64,000 nt of DNA from Nocardia asteroides. Lineage in GTDB: Bacteria; Actinomycetota; Actinomycetes; Mycobacteriales; Mycobacteriaceae. Every line of letters begins with the position of its first letter. Positions within the stretch are counted from its first letter, which is position 1. This document shows positions 26,191-34,074 of the stretch, in pieces. The notes below the pieces were generated by a model. It was not told where the DNA came from. It ran no database searches and saw only the letters and a list, made by a program, of their open reading frames with translations. The stretch is from the NCBI RefSeq assembly GCF_900637185.1, contig NZ_LR134352.1, positions 6,190,001 through 6,254,000 of the forward strand. Direction: 5' to 3'. A program made the position numbers and the translations under genes.

Positions 26191-26757
26191 ATGCGGGCAC
26201 GGCGAACGGCAGTACCTGTTCTCGCTGTTGCAATAGTTGGGGCGGTCGGCGGGTGTAGAGGCTCCGAGCCAGTGCAGGCTGCGCCGACCAGCAGCGGGAC
26301 CACAGCGGCAATAACGAGCGCCGACATTTCCGCCGGGCTCTGGGACCCGTGCACCCTGCCCGATTCAGCTCTGGCTGCCGCGGGGATCAACACAGCGACC
26401 AAGGAGAAGGACGTTGCGGGGGTTGCTTTCGAGGGCTGGAAGGTCTGCGGGTGGCGGGACACCGCCAAGACCTACTCGTTTGCGGTTTACGCGAGCGAGC
26501 ACTCGATCGACGAGGTCCGGGCACGGACCGACCGGACAGAGTTCTCGCCGGTGCGAGTCGGGTCCTACGACGGACTCCAATATCGGCCCGCGGGCTCGTC
26601 ACGCGACTCCGAGTGCTTCATCAGCCTCGCCGTAGGACGCCAAATGGTCGACTTCAACGTGCTGAACCGACACACTGCACGCAGCGTCGCCAAGGAAGCC
26701 TGCCAGGAGACACGTCGGCTCGCCGAAGCTCTGGTTCAAAACGTTCCTGCCACCTGA
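26191..26757 (+). CDS. DUF3558 lipoprotein, array copy 3
   Basis: This 188-residue paralogue has signal peptide and lipobox AVGGC (C22) and a DUF3558 domain beginning GLWDPCTLPDSALAAAGIN. Cysteines are at DPC, KVCGW, SEC and EAC. It diverges from its siblings in the middle (EHSIDEVRARTDRTEFSPVRVGS) and has a single-residue drift in the C-terminal cysteine motif (KEACQE for xPCxE). It is preceded by a run of eight G including the ribosome site. The 193-bp gap before it (25998-26190) has no gene and a possible -10, TATCCT, about 120 bp upstream. Confidence 0.85.
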   Translation: MRARRTAVPVLAVAIVGAVGGCRGSEPVQAAPTSSGTTAAITSADISAGLWDPCTLPDSALAAAGINTATKEKDVAGVAFEGWKVCGWRDTAKTYSFAVYASEHSIDEVRARTDRTEFSPVRVGSYDGLQYRPAGSSRDSECFISLAVGRQMVDFNVLNRHTARSVAKEACQETRRLAEALVQNVPAT

Positions 26758-26833
26758 GGGGGCACCAATTTCGCCCGCGTATGCGATGACCACCTGGACG
26801 CAGTGGCGCGGCGCCCGGTGTCGCCGACCGTGC

Positions 26834-26998
26834 CGCGACTCCCTCTCAACTGTCATTCCTGTACGCATATGCGCCGCTACCAGTGCAAACAGCGCTTGGT
26901 ACGGTCCGGTGGAGTTACAAGCGGAGTTCGCGGCAGGCGTTCCCTGCGGCGGGAAGTTGGACATGTAGGGGGAGCATCATGCGGGCTTGGCGGACGGT
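26834..26998 (+). repeat. Duplicated 5' region, copy A (before lipoprotein 4)
   Basis: About 160 bp, from CGCGACTCCCTCTCAACTGT through the ribosome site and first codons of copy 4, is nearly repeated 850 bp further on, before copy 5. It contains GCAAACAGCGC and, ~20 bp later, a GGTGGAGT box that aligns with GGTAGAGT in copy B, a possible -10. A GGCAGG/CCCTGC pairing lies just before the ribosome site. A weaker relative precedes copy 1 (about 24705-24830). Confidence 0.75.
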
Positions 26999-27539
26999 CG
27001 TACCCGGTCTCGCGGTTGTGGTCGGTGGGGTGATCGCCGGGTGCGGGGACACCGAGCCGGCCACCGCGCAGCCGAGTAGTACCACCGCGGCGGCGCCGAC
27101 CAATGCGGATCCCGCTGCCGGGCTGTGGGATCCGTGCACGCTGCCCGATTCGGCATTGTCGGCGGCCGGGTTGAACACCTCGACCAAGGAGAAGGACGTC
27201 GCGGGGGTGGCGTTCGAGGGGTGGAAGCTGTGCAAATGGCAGGATGCCAAGAAGACCTACACATTCACGGCTGCCTCCGGTAACCACACCATCGGCGAAG
27301 CGCGCAACCGGACCGACTACACCGGCCACGTCGACACGACGATCGGCTCGCACAAGGCACTGCAATCTCGCCCGGTGGGCGCGGCGAACGATCTCGCTTG
27401 CTACCTCACCATCGAGGTTCCCGGCGGGATCGTCGATTTCAGCGTCGGCAATCGCGTGAGCGCCAAGAACGCAGGCGACCCGTGCACCGAGGCACGGCGC
27501 CTCAGTGAGGCCTTCGTTTCCTACCTGCCGCCTGCTTGA
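26979..27539 (+). CDS. DUF3558 lipoprotein, array copy 4
   Basis: This 186-residue paralogue has lipobox VIAGC (C22), as in copy 1, and a linker rich in Thr/Ala. The DUF3558 domain has DPC, KLCKW, LAC and DPC. The ATG at 26979 follows GTAGGGGGAGC. Its signal-peptide region is closest to copy 1 and its mature domain is closest to copies 2 and 5, so the array looks mosaic. The 221-bp gap before it holds the duplicated 5' region. Confidence 0.85.
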   Translation: MRAWRTVVPGLAVVVGGVIAGCGDTEPATAQPSSTTAAAPTNADPAAGLWDPCTLPDSALSAAGLNTSTKEKDVAGVAFEGWKLCKWQDAKKTYTFTAASGNHTIGEARNRTDYTGHVDTTIGSHKALQSRPVGAANDLACYLTIEVPGGIVDFSVGNRVSAKNAGDPCTEARRLSEAFVSYLPPA

Positions 27540-27683
27540 ACCTGGGGGAACCTTGACCGTCAGCCATATCGACTCGGCGGTGAGCAATGACCTATCGATG
27601 ACATCGCAGACATTCAACAAAGCGTTCGAACGCGCGGATTTCGGTCAGTCAGTGTTCGCCCACCAGTGGCGCAGCGACAGCGT

Positions 27684-27850
27684 CGCGAGTCCCTCTCAAC
27701 TGTCATTCCTAGTGCGCATATGTGCCGCTACCAGCAGAAACAGCGCCGGACGCGATCCGGTAGAGTCACAGGCGGAGTTCGCGGCAGGCGTTCCCTGCGG
27801 CGGGGAGTCGGACACGTAGGGGGAGGCATCATGCGGGCTTGGCGGGCGGC
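27684..27850 (+). repeat. Duplicated 5' region, copy B (before lipoprotein 5)
   Basis: This is the second copy of the repeat that precedes copy 4, running from CGCGAGTCCCTCTCAACTGT to ATGCGGGCTTGGCGG with small indels (offset 850-852 bp). It includes GAAACAGCGC and CCGGTAGAGTCACA, the latter a probable -10 region. The rest of the 291-bp gap between copies 4 and 5 (27540-27683) shows nothing recognisable. Confidence 0.75.
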
Positions 27851-28388
27851 GGTACTCGCTGTCACGATGGTCGGAGTAGCCGGCGGGTGTAGCGATCCCG
27901 AACCGGTGCAGACCGCGCCGACCAGCAGCGGGACCACCGTGGCCACCACGAGTGCCGATCCTTCGGCCGGGCTGTGGGATCCGTGTACGCTGCCCGACTC
28001 GGCGATATCCGCGGCCGGGTTGAACACCTCCACCAAGGAAAAGGATGTCGCGGGGGTGGCGTTCGAGGGGTGGAAGGTGTGCGGCTGGCAAGACTCGGGC
28101 AAGACCTACACCTTGACAGCAGCTTCCACGACCCACACGTTGGCAGATGCAAGGGCACGGACGGACTACACCAGCTTCGCCGAGACCACTCTCGGGACGC
28201 ATCGCGCATTGGTATCCAGGCCGATCGGAGCTTCCCACGACCTGGCCTGCTATTTCAGCATCGAGGTCGGTACCGGTCTGGTCGAATTCGATGTCCAGAA
28301 TCGGGCGAGTGTGAAGACTGCTGGTGATCCGTGCGCAGAGGTCCAGCGCCTGAGTGAGGCATTCGAGCCCTACCTGCCCAGCAAGTGA
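27831..28388 (+). CDS. DUF3558 lipoprotein, array copy 5
   Basis: This 185-residue paralogue has a slightly shorter signal (lipobox VAGGC, C20). The DUF3558 domain has DPC, KVCGW, LAC and DPC. The promoter and first codons match copy 4, while the DNA for the start of the mature protein (27882-27985) differs from copy 2 at only 3 of 104 positions, so this gene is a chimera. It ends 9 bp before the PE-like gene, linking the lipoprotein array to the type VII secretion-related cassette as one likely transcript. Confidence 0.85.
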   Translation: MRAWRAAVLAVTMVGVAGGCSDPEPVQTAPTSSGTTVATTSADPSAGLWDPCTLPDSAISAAGLNTSTKEKDVAGVAFEGWKVCGWQDSGKTYTLTAASTTHTLADARARTDYTSFAETTLGTHRALVSRPIGASHDLACYFSIEVGTGLVEFDVQNRASVKTAGDPCAEVQRLSEAFEPYLPSK

Positions 28389-28397
28389 GGCGGGTCC

Positions 28398-28775
28398 ATG
28401 GCTGCGTATATCGACCCCACAGAGTGGATGGCGTTGAAAGGCCAGGCCGAAACTGGACAGCTGTCGCTCAACGCTGAGGTTGGCCGGGACCTTGCACGGG
28501 TCTGCGACGACCACCTTGCAGCGCTGGATGCGATCCTGGTCCAGATTCGTCGCGTAGAACGCATTTCAGGGTTCGGCTCGTTCAACACAAGCAGGATCTT
28601 GGAGCAGAAGTTCTCGCAGACGGCTGTCGGCGGGGATCGCGCCCTCGACGCCACGATCCTCCAGCACATCGAAGCGGTCACCACAGCGAAAGAAGTGGTA
28701 CTCAAGGCAATAGCCAACTTCGAAGCCCAAGACGACTACACCGCAGGGCAATTCAACGGTATCGGGGGGAACTGA
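28398..28775 (+). CDS. Small helical protein, PE-like partner (putative type VII substrate)
   Basis: This 125-residue protein is predicted to be mostly helical with no signal peptide or membrane segment. It matches no family with certainty. Position and size suggest the PE-like half of a PE/PPE-type pair: it lies directly before a WxG-containing PPE-like gene (one-base overlap, TGATG) and an EspG gene. A FEAQD segment (NFEAQDDY) near the C-terminus resembles the YxxxD/E secretion signal with Phe for Tyr. The exported role is inferred from context. Confidence 0.6.
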   Translation: MAAYIDPTEWMALKGQAETGQLSLNAEVGRDLARVCDDHLAALDAILVQIRRVERISGFGSFNTSRILEQKFSQTAVGGDRALDATILQHIEAVTTAKEVVLKAIANFEAQDDYTAGQFNGIGGN

Positions 28776-30091
28776 TGACCTATGAGGAGTACAAGGCGCG
28801 GGTGATCGCCGCGCAGGAGCAGTGGAACCAGGAACGCAGTGTCATCTATCTGACGCAGCACCTGGCGAACTTCTCGTCGATCTTCGCCGGTGAGACCCAG
28901 CCGAACCATCTGACCGGAACCGACGACAGTTACGACCACATGCAACTGGCGGAGATGCAGAGTGCCGTCGCCGCGATGAAACCGAGTGTGGTGAACAGCG
29001 CTTCGGAAGTATGGAAGAAGATCGGCTCGGATCTGTCGACGACGATCGTCGCGTTCAACAAGGCGTTCGAGGCAACCACCACTGCGCAGAACGGCTGGGC
29101 CGGCGAAGCGGCATCGGCGGCGGTGACCGCGGTCAACAACTATGCCAAGCAATCGAGCACTCTTCCCGCTGCGGCCACGGCCGTCAGCCTCAAACTCGCC
29201 GAGATGAAGACCGGTCTCGAGCAAACCCAGGCCCTCATGCCCGGCCTCACCGAGCGCCCCACGCTCACCGGCAAGACCCTGCCCACCGACGGGGAGATGA
29301 AGCTCGGGGATTACACCGAGACGGAAGCCACGGACGAAGCGCGGCGGATTCTGCGGACGGTGTACGGGCAGGTGGCGGTGCAGTCCGATTCCGGGGTGCC
29401 GTTCATGCCGACGGCGCCGAAGGTGGTCGGGGACGGTGGGGATCCTCAGGTTCCGGGTGGGGGCGGGTCCTCGCAGCGGCCGTCCGGTGGCGGGACCGAC
29501 GAGACTTCGGGGGCCGACGAGCAGACCACGCCGGAGACGGTGGCCGGGGGGCAGTCGCCGCAGGACAGCGGCGGCGGGGACGATTCGACCACGGACGAGG
29601 GCAGTTCGACGGAGGAGTCGGCGACGGATCCGTCGTCGACCGAGGACACCACCGCCGCGAGCACCACATCGCCGACCACGACCAACCCCACCACCAGCCA
29701 ACCGGGCACTCCCACGGGCACGAACCCGTCCAGCCCGGGAACCACACCGCTCGGCACGACACCGGGCGGCGGTGGTTCGCCGGGCGGTCGCGGTGGGACG
29801 ACCGCGGGTACCCCGACTCCGGGCCGGGCCGCGCCGTCGACGCCCGGTGCCGCCAATCCCGCTGCCGCGGCGGCGCGTTCGGCCGGTGGTGGTACCGGGC
29901 GCGCCGGGATGTCCGGTATGCCGGGCATGGGTATGCCCGGCGCTGGGCGCGGCGGGCAGAACGATGATGAGCACCGCGGGGTCCCCGACTATCTGATCAC
30001 GCAGGAGAACGGCGAGATCCTCACCGGGATCGGTGATGTCAGAGCTGTGCCACCGGTGATCGGAGGGGACTACGGCGATGCGCAGCAGTAG
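28775..30091 (+). CDS. PPE-like type VII secretion substrate with disordered Thr/Gly/Pro linker
   Basis: This 438-residue protein has residues 1-190 as a helical bundle resembling PPE/WXG100-type domains, with the helix-turn motif NGWAGEAAS near residue 108. Residues ~200-395 are Gly/Ser/Thr/Pro low complexity (runs of TTSPTTTNP and GGGGSPGGRGG). The C-terminal ~35 residues are compact and conserved-looking (HRGVPDYLITQENGEILTGIGD), like the tail of other nocardial ESX-associated proteins. The layout recalls EspB/PPE proteins. The ribosome site is GGGGGAACTG. The stop lies 14 bp inside the EspG gene. Confidence 0.7.
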   Translation: MTYEEYKARVIAAQEQWNQERSVIYLTQHLANFSSIFAGETQPNHLTGTDDSYDHMQLAEMQSAVAAMKPSVVNSASEVWKKIGSDLSTTIVAFNKAFEATTTAQNGWAGEAASAAVTAVNNYAKQSSTLPAAATAVSLKLAEMKTGLEQTQALMPGLTERPTLTGKTLPTDGEMKLGDYTETEATDEARRILRTVYGQVAVQSDSGVPFMPTAPKVVGDGGDPQVPGGGGSSQRPSGGGTDETSGADEQTTPETVAGGQSPQDSGGGDDSTTDEGSSTEESATDPSSTEDTTAASTTSPTTTNPTTSQPGTPTGTNPSSPGTTPLGTTPGGGGSPGGRGGTTAGTPTPGRAAPSTPGAANPAAAAARSAGGGTGRAGMSGMPGMGMPGAGRGGQNDDEHRGVPDYLITQENGEILTGIGDVRAVPPVIGGDYGDAQQ

Positions 30092-30833
30092 GTTCACCGG
30101 GCAGGAGTTCGAGATACTCTGGGCCGCTTACGGTCGGGACCGGCTGCCCTATCCGCTGCAATTCCGCACCGCCATCGACGATTTCGATGCTTTGAAGCGG
30201 GATCGCGACCGGGCGGTGCAGACCTTGCTCGCGAAATACGACCCGGCGGTCGAACACGCGCTCGACGCACTGATCCATTCGGAAGCCAGGGTGGAGTCGA
30301 AAGGGTTTGCCGGACAAAACACTCCGCGGATCATCCGCTTCTTCGGGGCGATCAAGGGCGCGGCGGGCGCAACGCTCGTCCAGGAACCGGGGCCGGCCGA
30401 CGATATCGGCGGTGATGTCGTTCTCGGCTGGGGTGGCAGCGACCAGGTCGCCGAGGCGGCGGTGGACGCGTTGCCCGCACGCGGGCCGGGCACGCTCGCG
30501 CCGCTGGAGATCCCACGGGCGCGGATCGCCGAGGAAGACGACCACTTCGAGTACCGCAGGGACGCGCTCAGCGCGGTCGACCAGCTCGACCGCATGTTCC
30601 GGCGGCCCCGGTCGGGCTTCGGCGAGATCGCGGCGTACGCGGGCGGCGCGGTGGACGCCCGGCCGGTGACCCCGGAGCGCACCTTCTGGTGGATGGACTA
30701 TCCGGACGGCCGCTACTACGCCAGGACGGGTGATCCGATCATCGCCGAACCGCTCGATCGGGAGCGGATGACGGCGGGTATTCGGCAGATGCTGACGCGG
30801 GCGCGGCGCAGGTATCTCGCCGAAACGAACTGA
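30078..30833 (+). CDS. EspG-family type VII secretion chaperone
   Basis: This 251-residue cytosolic protein is of the EspG family, which binds PPE proteins and keeps them soluble before ESX export. Support comes from its length, the opening FTGQEFEILWAAYGRDRLPYPL, the terminal WWMDYPDGRYYAR segment and its place directly after a PPE-like gene (14-bp overlap; GGAGGGG ribosome site). No eccB/C/D/E or mycP genes are in the window, so this chaperone-substrate cassette must use an ESX system encoded elsewhere. Confidence 0.8.
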   Translation: MRSSRFTGQEFEILWAAYGRDRLPYPLQFRTAIDDFDALKRDRDRAVQTLLAKYDPAVEHALDALIHSEARVESKGFAGQNTPRIIRFFGAIKGAAGATLVQEPGPADDIGGDVVLGWGGSDQVAEAAVDALPARGPGTLAPLEIPRARIAEEDDHFEYRRDALSAVDQLDRMFRRPRSGFGEIAAYAGGAVDARPVTPERTFWWMDYPDGRYYARTGDPIIAEPLDRERMTAGIRQMLTRARRRYLAETN

Positions 30834-31031
30834 AACGCGCCGTCAGCGCGGTAATTCGGGGTGATCAATGCGTCGGAAAATAATGTTCCAGAATTCAACG
30901 CAGATAATCGACACGCCGGGAATTGCCCGGTCGGACAGCAATTTTGCGCGCACCCCTACCGCAGGACATTTCCGCTGGTTATCGTAGGCGCGTTAGGCGA
31001 AACACTATCCCTCGGAAAGGACCGTGTGGAG

Positions 31032-31190
31032 ATGGCTGACAAGTCGAAGAAAACGCCTAAGAAAATGCCCAAGCAGATGCCGCGGCAGCAGCAGCAACAG
31101 CGGCAGGAGCAGATGGGCGAAGACTCGCGGGGAATGACGCGAGCAGGTCAGGACGATCGGCGTGAACCGCGCCGCCCCGGCCAGCACTGA
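31032..31190 (+). CDS. Small basic Gln/Arg/Lys-rich protein
   Basis: This 52-residue protein (MADKSKKTPKKMPKQMPRQQ...) is rich in Lys, Gln and Arg, with a central glutamine run and no hydrophobic segment. It is likely disordered and could bind nucleic acid or polyanions. It follows GGAAAGGA; the in-frame GTG at 31026 is also possible. The 198 bp after espG (30834-31031) hold no other gene and a GTTATCGTAGG patch that could be a promoter. A strong terminator follows, so it is probably its own short transcript. Confidence 0.6.
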   Translation: MADKSKKTPKKMPKQMPRQQQQQRQEQMGEDSRGMTRAGQDDRREPRRPGQH

Positions 31191-31202
31191 TCCACAGATG
31201 TC

Positions 31203-31236
31203 GACGAGCCGCCGGTACCCCTTCCGGCGGCTCGTC
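31203..31236. terminator. Bidirectional terminator between the small basic gene and the ABC operon
   Basis: A perfect 13-bp stem, GACGAGCCGCCGG with CCGGCGGCTCGTC, and an 8-nt loop lie between the converging small gene and the ABC ATPase gene. Confidence 0.8.
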
Positions 31237-31240
31237 CACG

Positions 31241-33232
31241 TCAGGCCCCGATCGGCTGTAGCGCGGTCGCCGCGGATTCGCCGTGCGGACGGCGAGCCGT
31301 CACGGGATCGGGAGCAGGCACCGCGTCGAGCAGGCGGCGGGTGTACTCCTGGGCCGGTGCGGCGAACACGGCACCGACCTCGCCGGTTTCGACGATCCGG
31401 CCCTGCCGCAGCACCACAACCCGGTCGGCGACCTGATGCACAACCGCCAGGTCGTGGCTGATGAATAGGCTCGCGAAGCCGTATTCGGCGCGCAGGTCGG
31501 CGAACAGGTCGAGGACCTGGGCCTGCACCGACACGTCGAGCGCGCTGGTCGGCTCGTCGGCCACGAGCAGCCGTGGCGCCAGGGCCAGCGCGCGGGCCAG
31601 GGCCACCCGCTGACGTTGCCCACCGGACAGCTCGCCCGGCCTGCGTTGCGCGTAATCCCTTGGCAGCCGGACCGATTCGAGTAGATCAGCGACCTTGGCG
31701 CGGAGCAGGGCGCCGGAGGCTGCTCGATGCACCTGGAGCGGCTCGCCGATCGCGTCGGCGACGCTGCGGCGTGGGTCCAGCGAGGCGCTCACATCCTGGT
31801 GCACCAGGGCGACATGTTTGCGCAGTCCGCGCAGTTCGCCGCGGGACAGGCCCGCCAGCCGAACCCCTTGCAGCTCCACGGTTCCCGAGGTCGCGGGCAC
31901 GAGGCCGAGCGCGGTCCGGCCCAGCGTGCTCTTGCCCGAGCCGGATTCACCGACGAGTCCGAGGACCTCGCGCGGGCCCAGGGTGAGCGAAACGTCCTGC
32001 AAGGCGGCGAAGTCGGGGGCACCGTGGCGGCCGGGATACACGACCGACAGATCGTCGATCCGCAGCACGTCACGATAGTCGGGTTCGCCGGTGCCGCCGC
32101 CCTTCTCGGCGACAACCGCCCGTCCCCGCACGACGACGCGCCGCAGAATCCGCCGAACAGCCGGCTCCTCGGCAGTCGCTTCACCGGCGGCCGCCACTAC
32201 CTCGACCGCACCGGCGGACTCCGACGCCGCCGCGCCGCCCGCAGACCCCGCCGCAACTGGATCCGTGGCCGAAGCTGACGCGGCGGGTGCACCGGACGGG
32301 GCTGACCGCACGGGATCGCCGTCCGTCGACACGGCATCACCCTCCGAGGGCTCCGCACTTTCCAGGTCGGACGAATTGGCACCCGCCGATTCGCTCGACC
32401 GCACCTCGCGCGGATCGCCTTCCGCGATCCCGCGCACCGAGACCGCGGGCAACCTCGGCACCGCGGCCAGCAGGGTCCGCGTGTACTCCTCCCCCGGCTC
32501 GGCGAACAACTCGAACACCGGCTGCTGCTCGACCACCCGGCCGGCCCGCATCACCACGACCCGGTCGGCGATCTCGGCGACCACGCCGAGGTTGTGGGTG
32601 ATGAACAGGATGGCGGTGCCCCGCTCGTGTTGCAGGGTGCGCAGGAGGTCGAGGATCTCGGCCTGGACGGTGACGTCGAGGGCGGTGGTCGGCTCGTCGG
32701 CGATGAGCAGCGCGGGATCACCGGACAGGGCGAGCGCGATGACGACGCGCTGCTTCTGCCCGCCCGAGAGCTGGTGCGGATACCAGTCCAGGCGCTTGGC
32801 GGGCTCGGGGATGTCGACGGCGGTGAGCAGCTCGATCGCACGGGCTCTGGCCGCGGCCCGGTCGGTGACACCGTGCGCGCGCAGCGCCTGCGCCAGCTGG
32901 GTGCCGATCTTCTGCACCGGGTTGAGCGCGGTCTGCGGTTCCTGGAACACCATGGCCGCCGCGGTGCCGCGCAGGGTGCGCAGCGCCGCCTCGTCCGCGT
33001 CGACGACCTCGGCGCCGGTGAGCCGGATGGAACCGCTCGCCTGGGCGGTGCCGGGGAGCAGGCCGAGGACCGAGCGCGCCGTGAGCGACTTGCCCGACCC
33101 GGATTCGCCGACGAGTGCGACAACCTCGCCGCGGTGCACCCGCAGGCTCACCTGGTCGACGACGGTCCGATCACCGAAACGGACACTCAGCCCGTCGATG
33201 TCGAGCACGGGGGCATCCGACGATGTGCTCAT
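31241..33232 (-). CDS. Fused double ABC ATPase of a peptide/sulfur-type importer (DppD-DppF fusion)
   Basis: This 663-residue protein has two complete OppD/OppF-like ATPase domains. The first has Walker A GESGSGKS near 42-49, LSGGQKQRV and DEPTTALD; the second has GESGSGKST, LSGGQRQRV and DEPTSALD. They are joined by a ~120-residue Ala/Ser/Glu/Gly linker that includes GDAVSTDGDPVRS. It powers uptake with the two permeases of this operon. ATG 33232 overlaps the stop of the preceding permease by four bases. Last gene of the operon; a terminator follows. Confidence 0.9.
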   Translation of the reverse strand: MSTSSDAPVLDIDGLSVRFGDRTVVDQVSLRVHRGEVVALVGESGSGKSLTARSVLGLLPGTAQASGSIRLTGAEVVDADEAALRTLRGTAAAMVFQEPQTALNPVQKIGTQLAQALRAHGVTDRAAARARAIELLTAVDIPEPAKRLDWYPHQLSGGQKQRVVIALALSGDPALLIADEPTTALDVTVQAEILDLLRTLQHERGTAILFITHNLGVVAEIADRVVVMRAGRVVEQQPVFELFAEPGEEYTRTLLAAVPRLPAVSVRGIAEGDPREVRSSESAGANSSDLESAEPSEGDAVSTDGDPVRSAPSGAPAASASATDPVAAGSAGGAAASESAGAVEVVAAAGEATAEEPAVRRILRRVVVRGRAVVAEKGGGTGEPDYRDVLRIDDLSVVYPGRHGAPDFAALQDVSLTLGPREVLGLVGESGSGKSTLGRTALGLVPATSGTVELQGVRLAGLSRGELRGLRKHVALVHQDVSASLDPRRSVADAIGEPLQVHRAASGALLRAKVADLLESVRLPRDYAQRRPGELSGGQRQRVALARALALAPRLLVADEPTSALDVSVQAQVLDLFADLRAEYGFASLFISHDLAVVHQVADRVVVLRQGRIVETGEVGAVFAAPAQEYTRRLLDAVPAPDPVTARRPHGESAATALQPIGA

Positions 33233-34074
33233 GCCACTCTCCTGGCCCGGCCCAGCGCCTGGGCGATCAACAGGAAGCCGAGGGTCAGCCCGGCCACGAC
33301 GGTCAGCGGTCCCACCGCCATCCACGGATTGGCGTCGAGGTTGGCGATCGATTCGCCGATGAGCGAGCCGAGTGAGGGCTCCGGCGGCCGCACCCCGATG
33401 CCGATGAAACTCATGGCGCCCTCGATGAACACCGCCATCGACAGCGACAGCGCGAACTGCACGCCCAGCGGTTCGAGCACATTGGGCAGCACGTGTTTGC
33501 GCAGGGTCCACCAGGTGTCGGCTCCGATCACCTCGGACGCCTCGACGAAGGGCTGCTCGCGCACGGCGAGGACGGCGGTGCGGATCTGGCGGCCGAAGAT
33601 CGGGATCTCGGTGGCGACGATGACGATCACCACCGCGTGCCAGCCGGGGCCGGTCACCGCGGCCAGCGCGATGGCGAGGATCAGCGCGGGGAAGGCCAGG
33701 ATCAGGTCGAAGATCCGCTGAGCCGCCACGTCGGCCCACGGGTTGATCGTGGCGGCCAGGCCGGCCAGTGAGCCGATCACCGCGCCGATCGGCACCGCGA
33801 GCAGCACGATCAGCAGGTCGACACGGATACCGGCGAGGACCCTGGCCGCGACGTCGCGATTGAGATGGTCGGTGCCCAGCCAGTGGTCGGCGCTCGGGCC
33901 GAGCAGGTTGGCGGCGGGGATCTGGGTCAGCGGATCGTGCGCGACGAGCACCCCGGCGAAGATCCCCGCCAGGGCGATCACGGCGATGAGCACGACGCCC
34001 GCCAGACCCTGGCCCCGGCCGAGCGCGGCCAGCGGTGTCGATCGGCGCGGCGGCGCCGCGAGCACGGTGGTCAT
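33229..34074 (-). CDS. ABC importer permease (DppC-like)
   Basis: This 281-residue inner-membrane permease is of the peptide/nickel (OppC/DppC) type with about six helices. The DppC start pattern is visible (LLGPSADHWLGTDHLNRDVAARVLAGIRVDL), as is the EAA-loop region (REQPFVEASEVIGADTWWTLRKHVLPNVLEP), which contacts the ATPase. It starts at ATG 34074, overlapping the DppB-like stop by four bases, and its own stop overlaps the ATPase start. Confidence 0.9.
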   Translation of the reverse strand: MTTVLAAPPRRSTPLAALGRGQGLAGVVLIAVIALAGIFAGVLVAHDPLTQIPAANLLGPSADHWLGTDHLNRDVAARVLAGIRVDLLIVLLAVPIGAVIGSLAGLAATINPWADVAAQRIFDLILAFPALILAIALAAVTGPGWHAVVIVIVATEIPIFGRQIRTAVLAVREQPFVEASEVIGADTWWTLRKHVLPNVLEPLGVQFALSLSMAVFIEGAMSFIGIGVRPPEPSLGSLIGESIANLDANPWMAVGPLTVVAGLTLGFLLIAQALGRARRVA

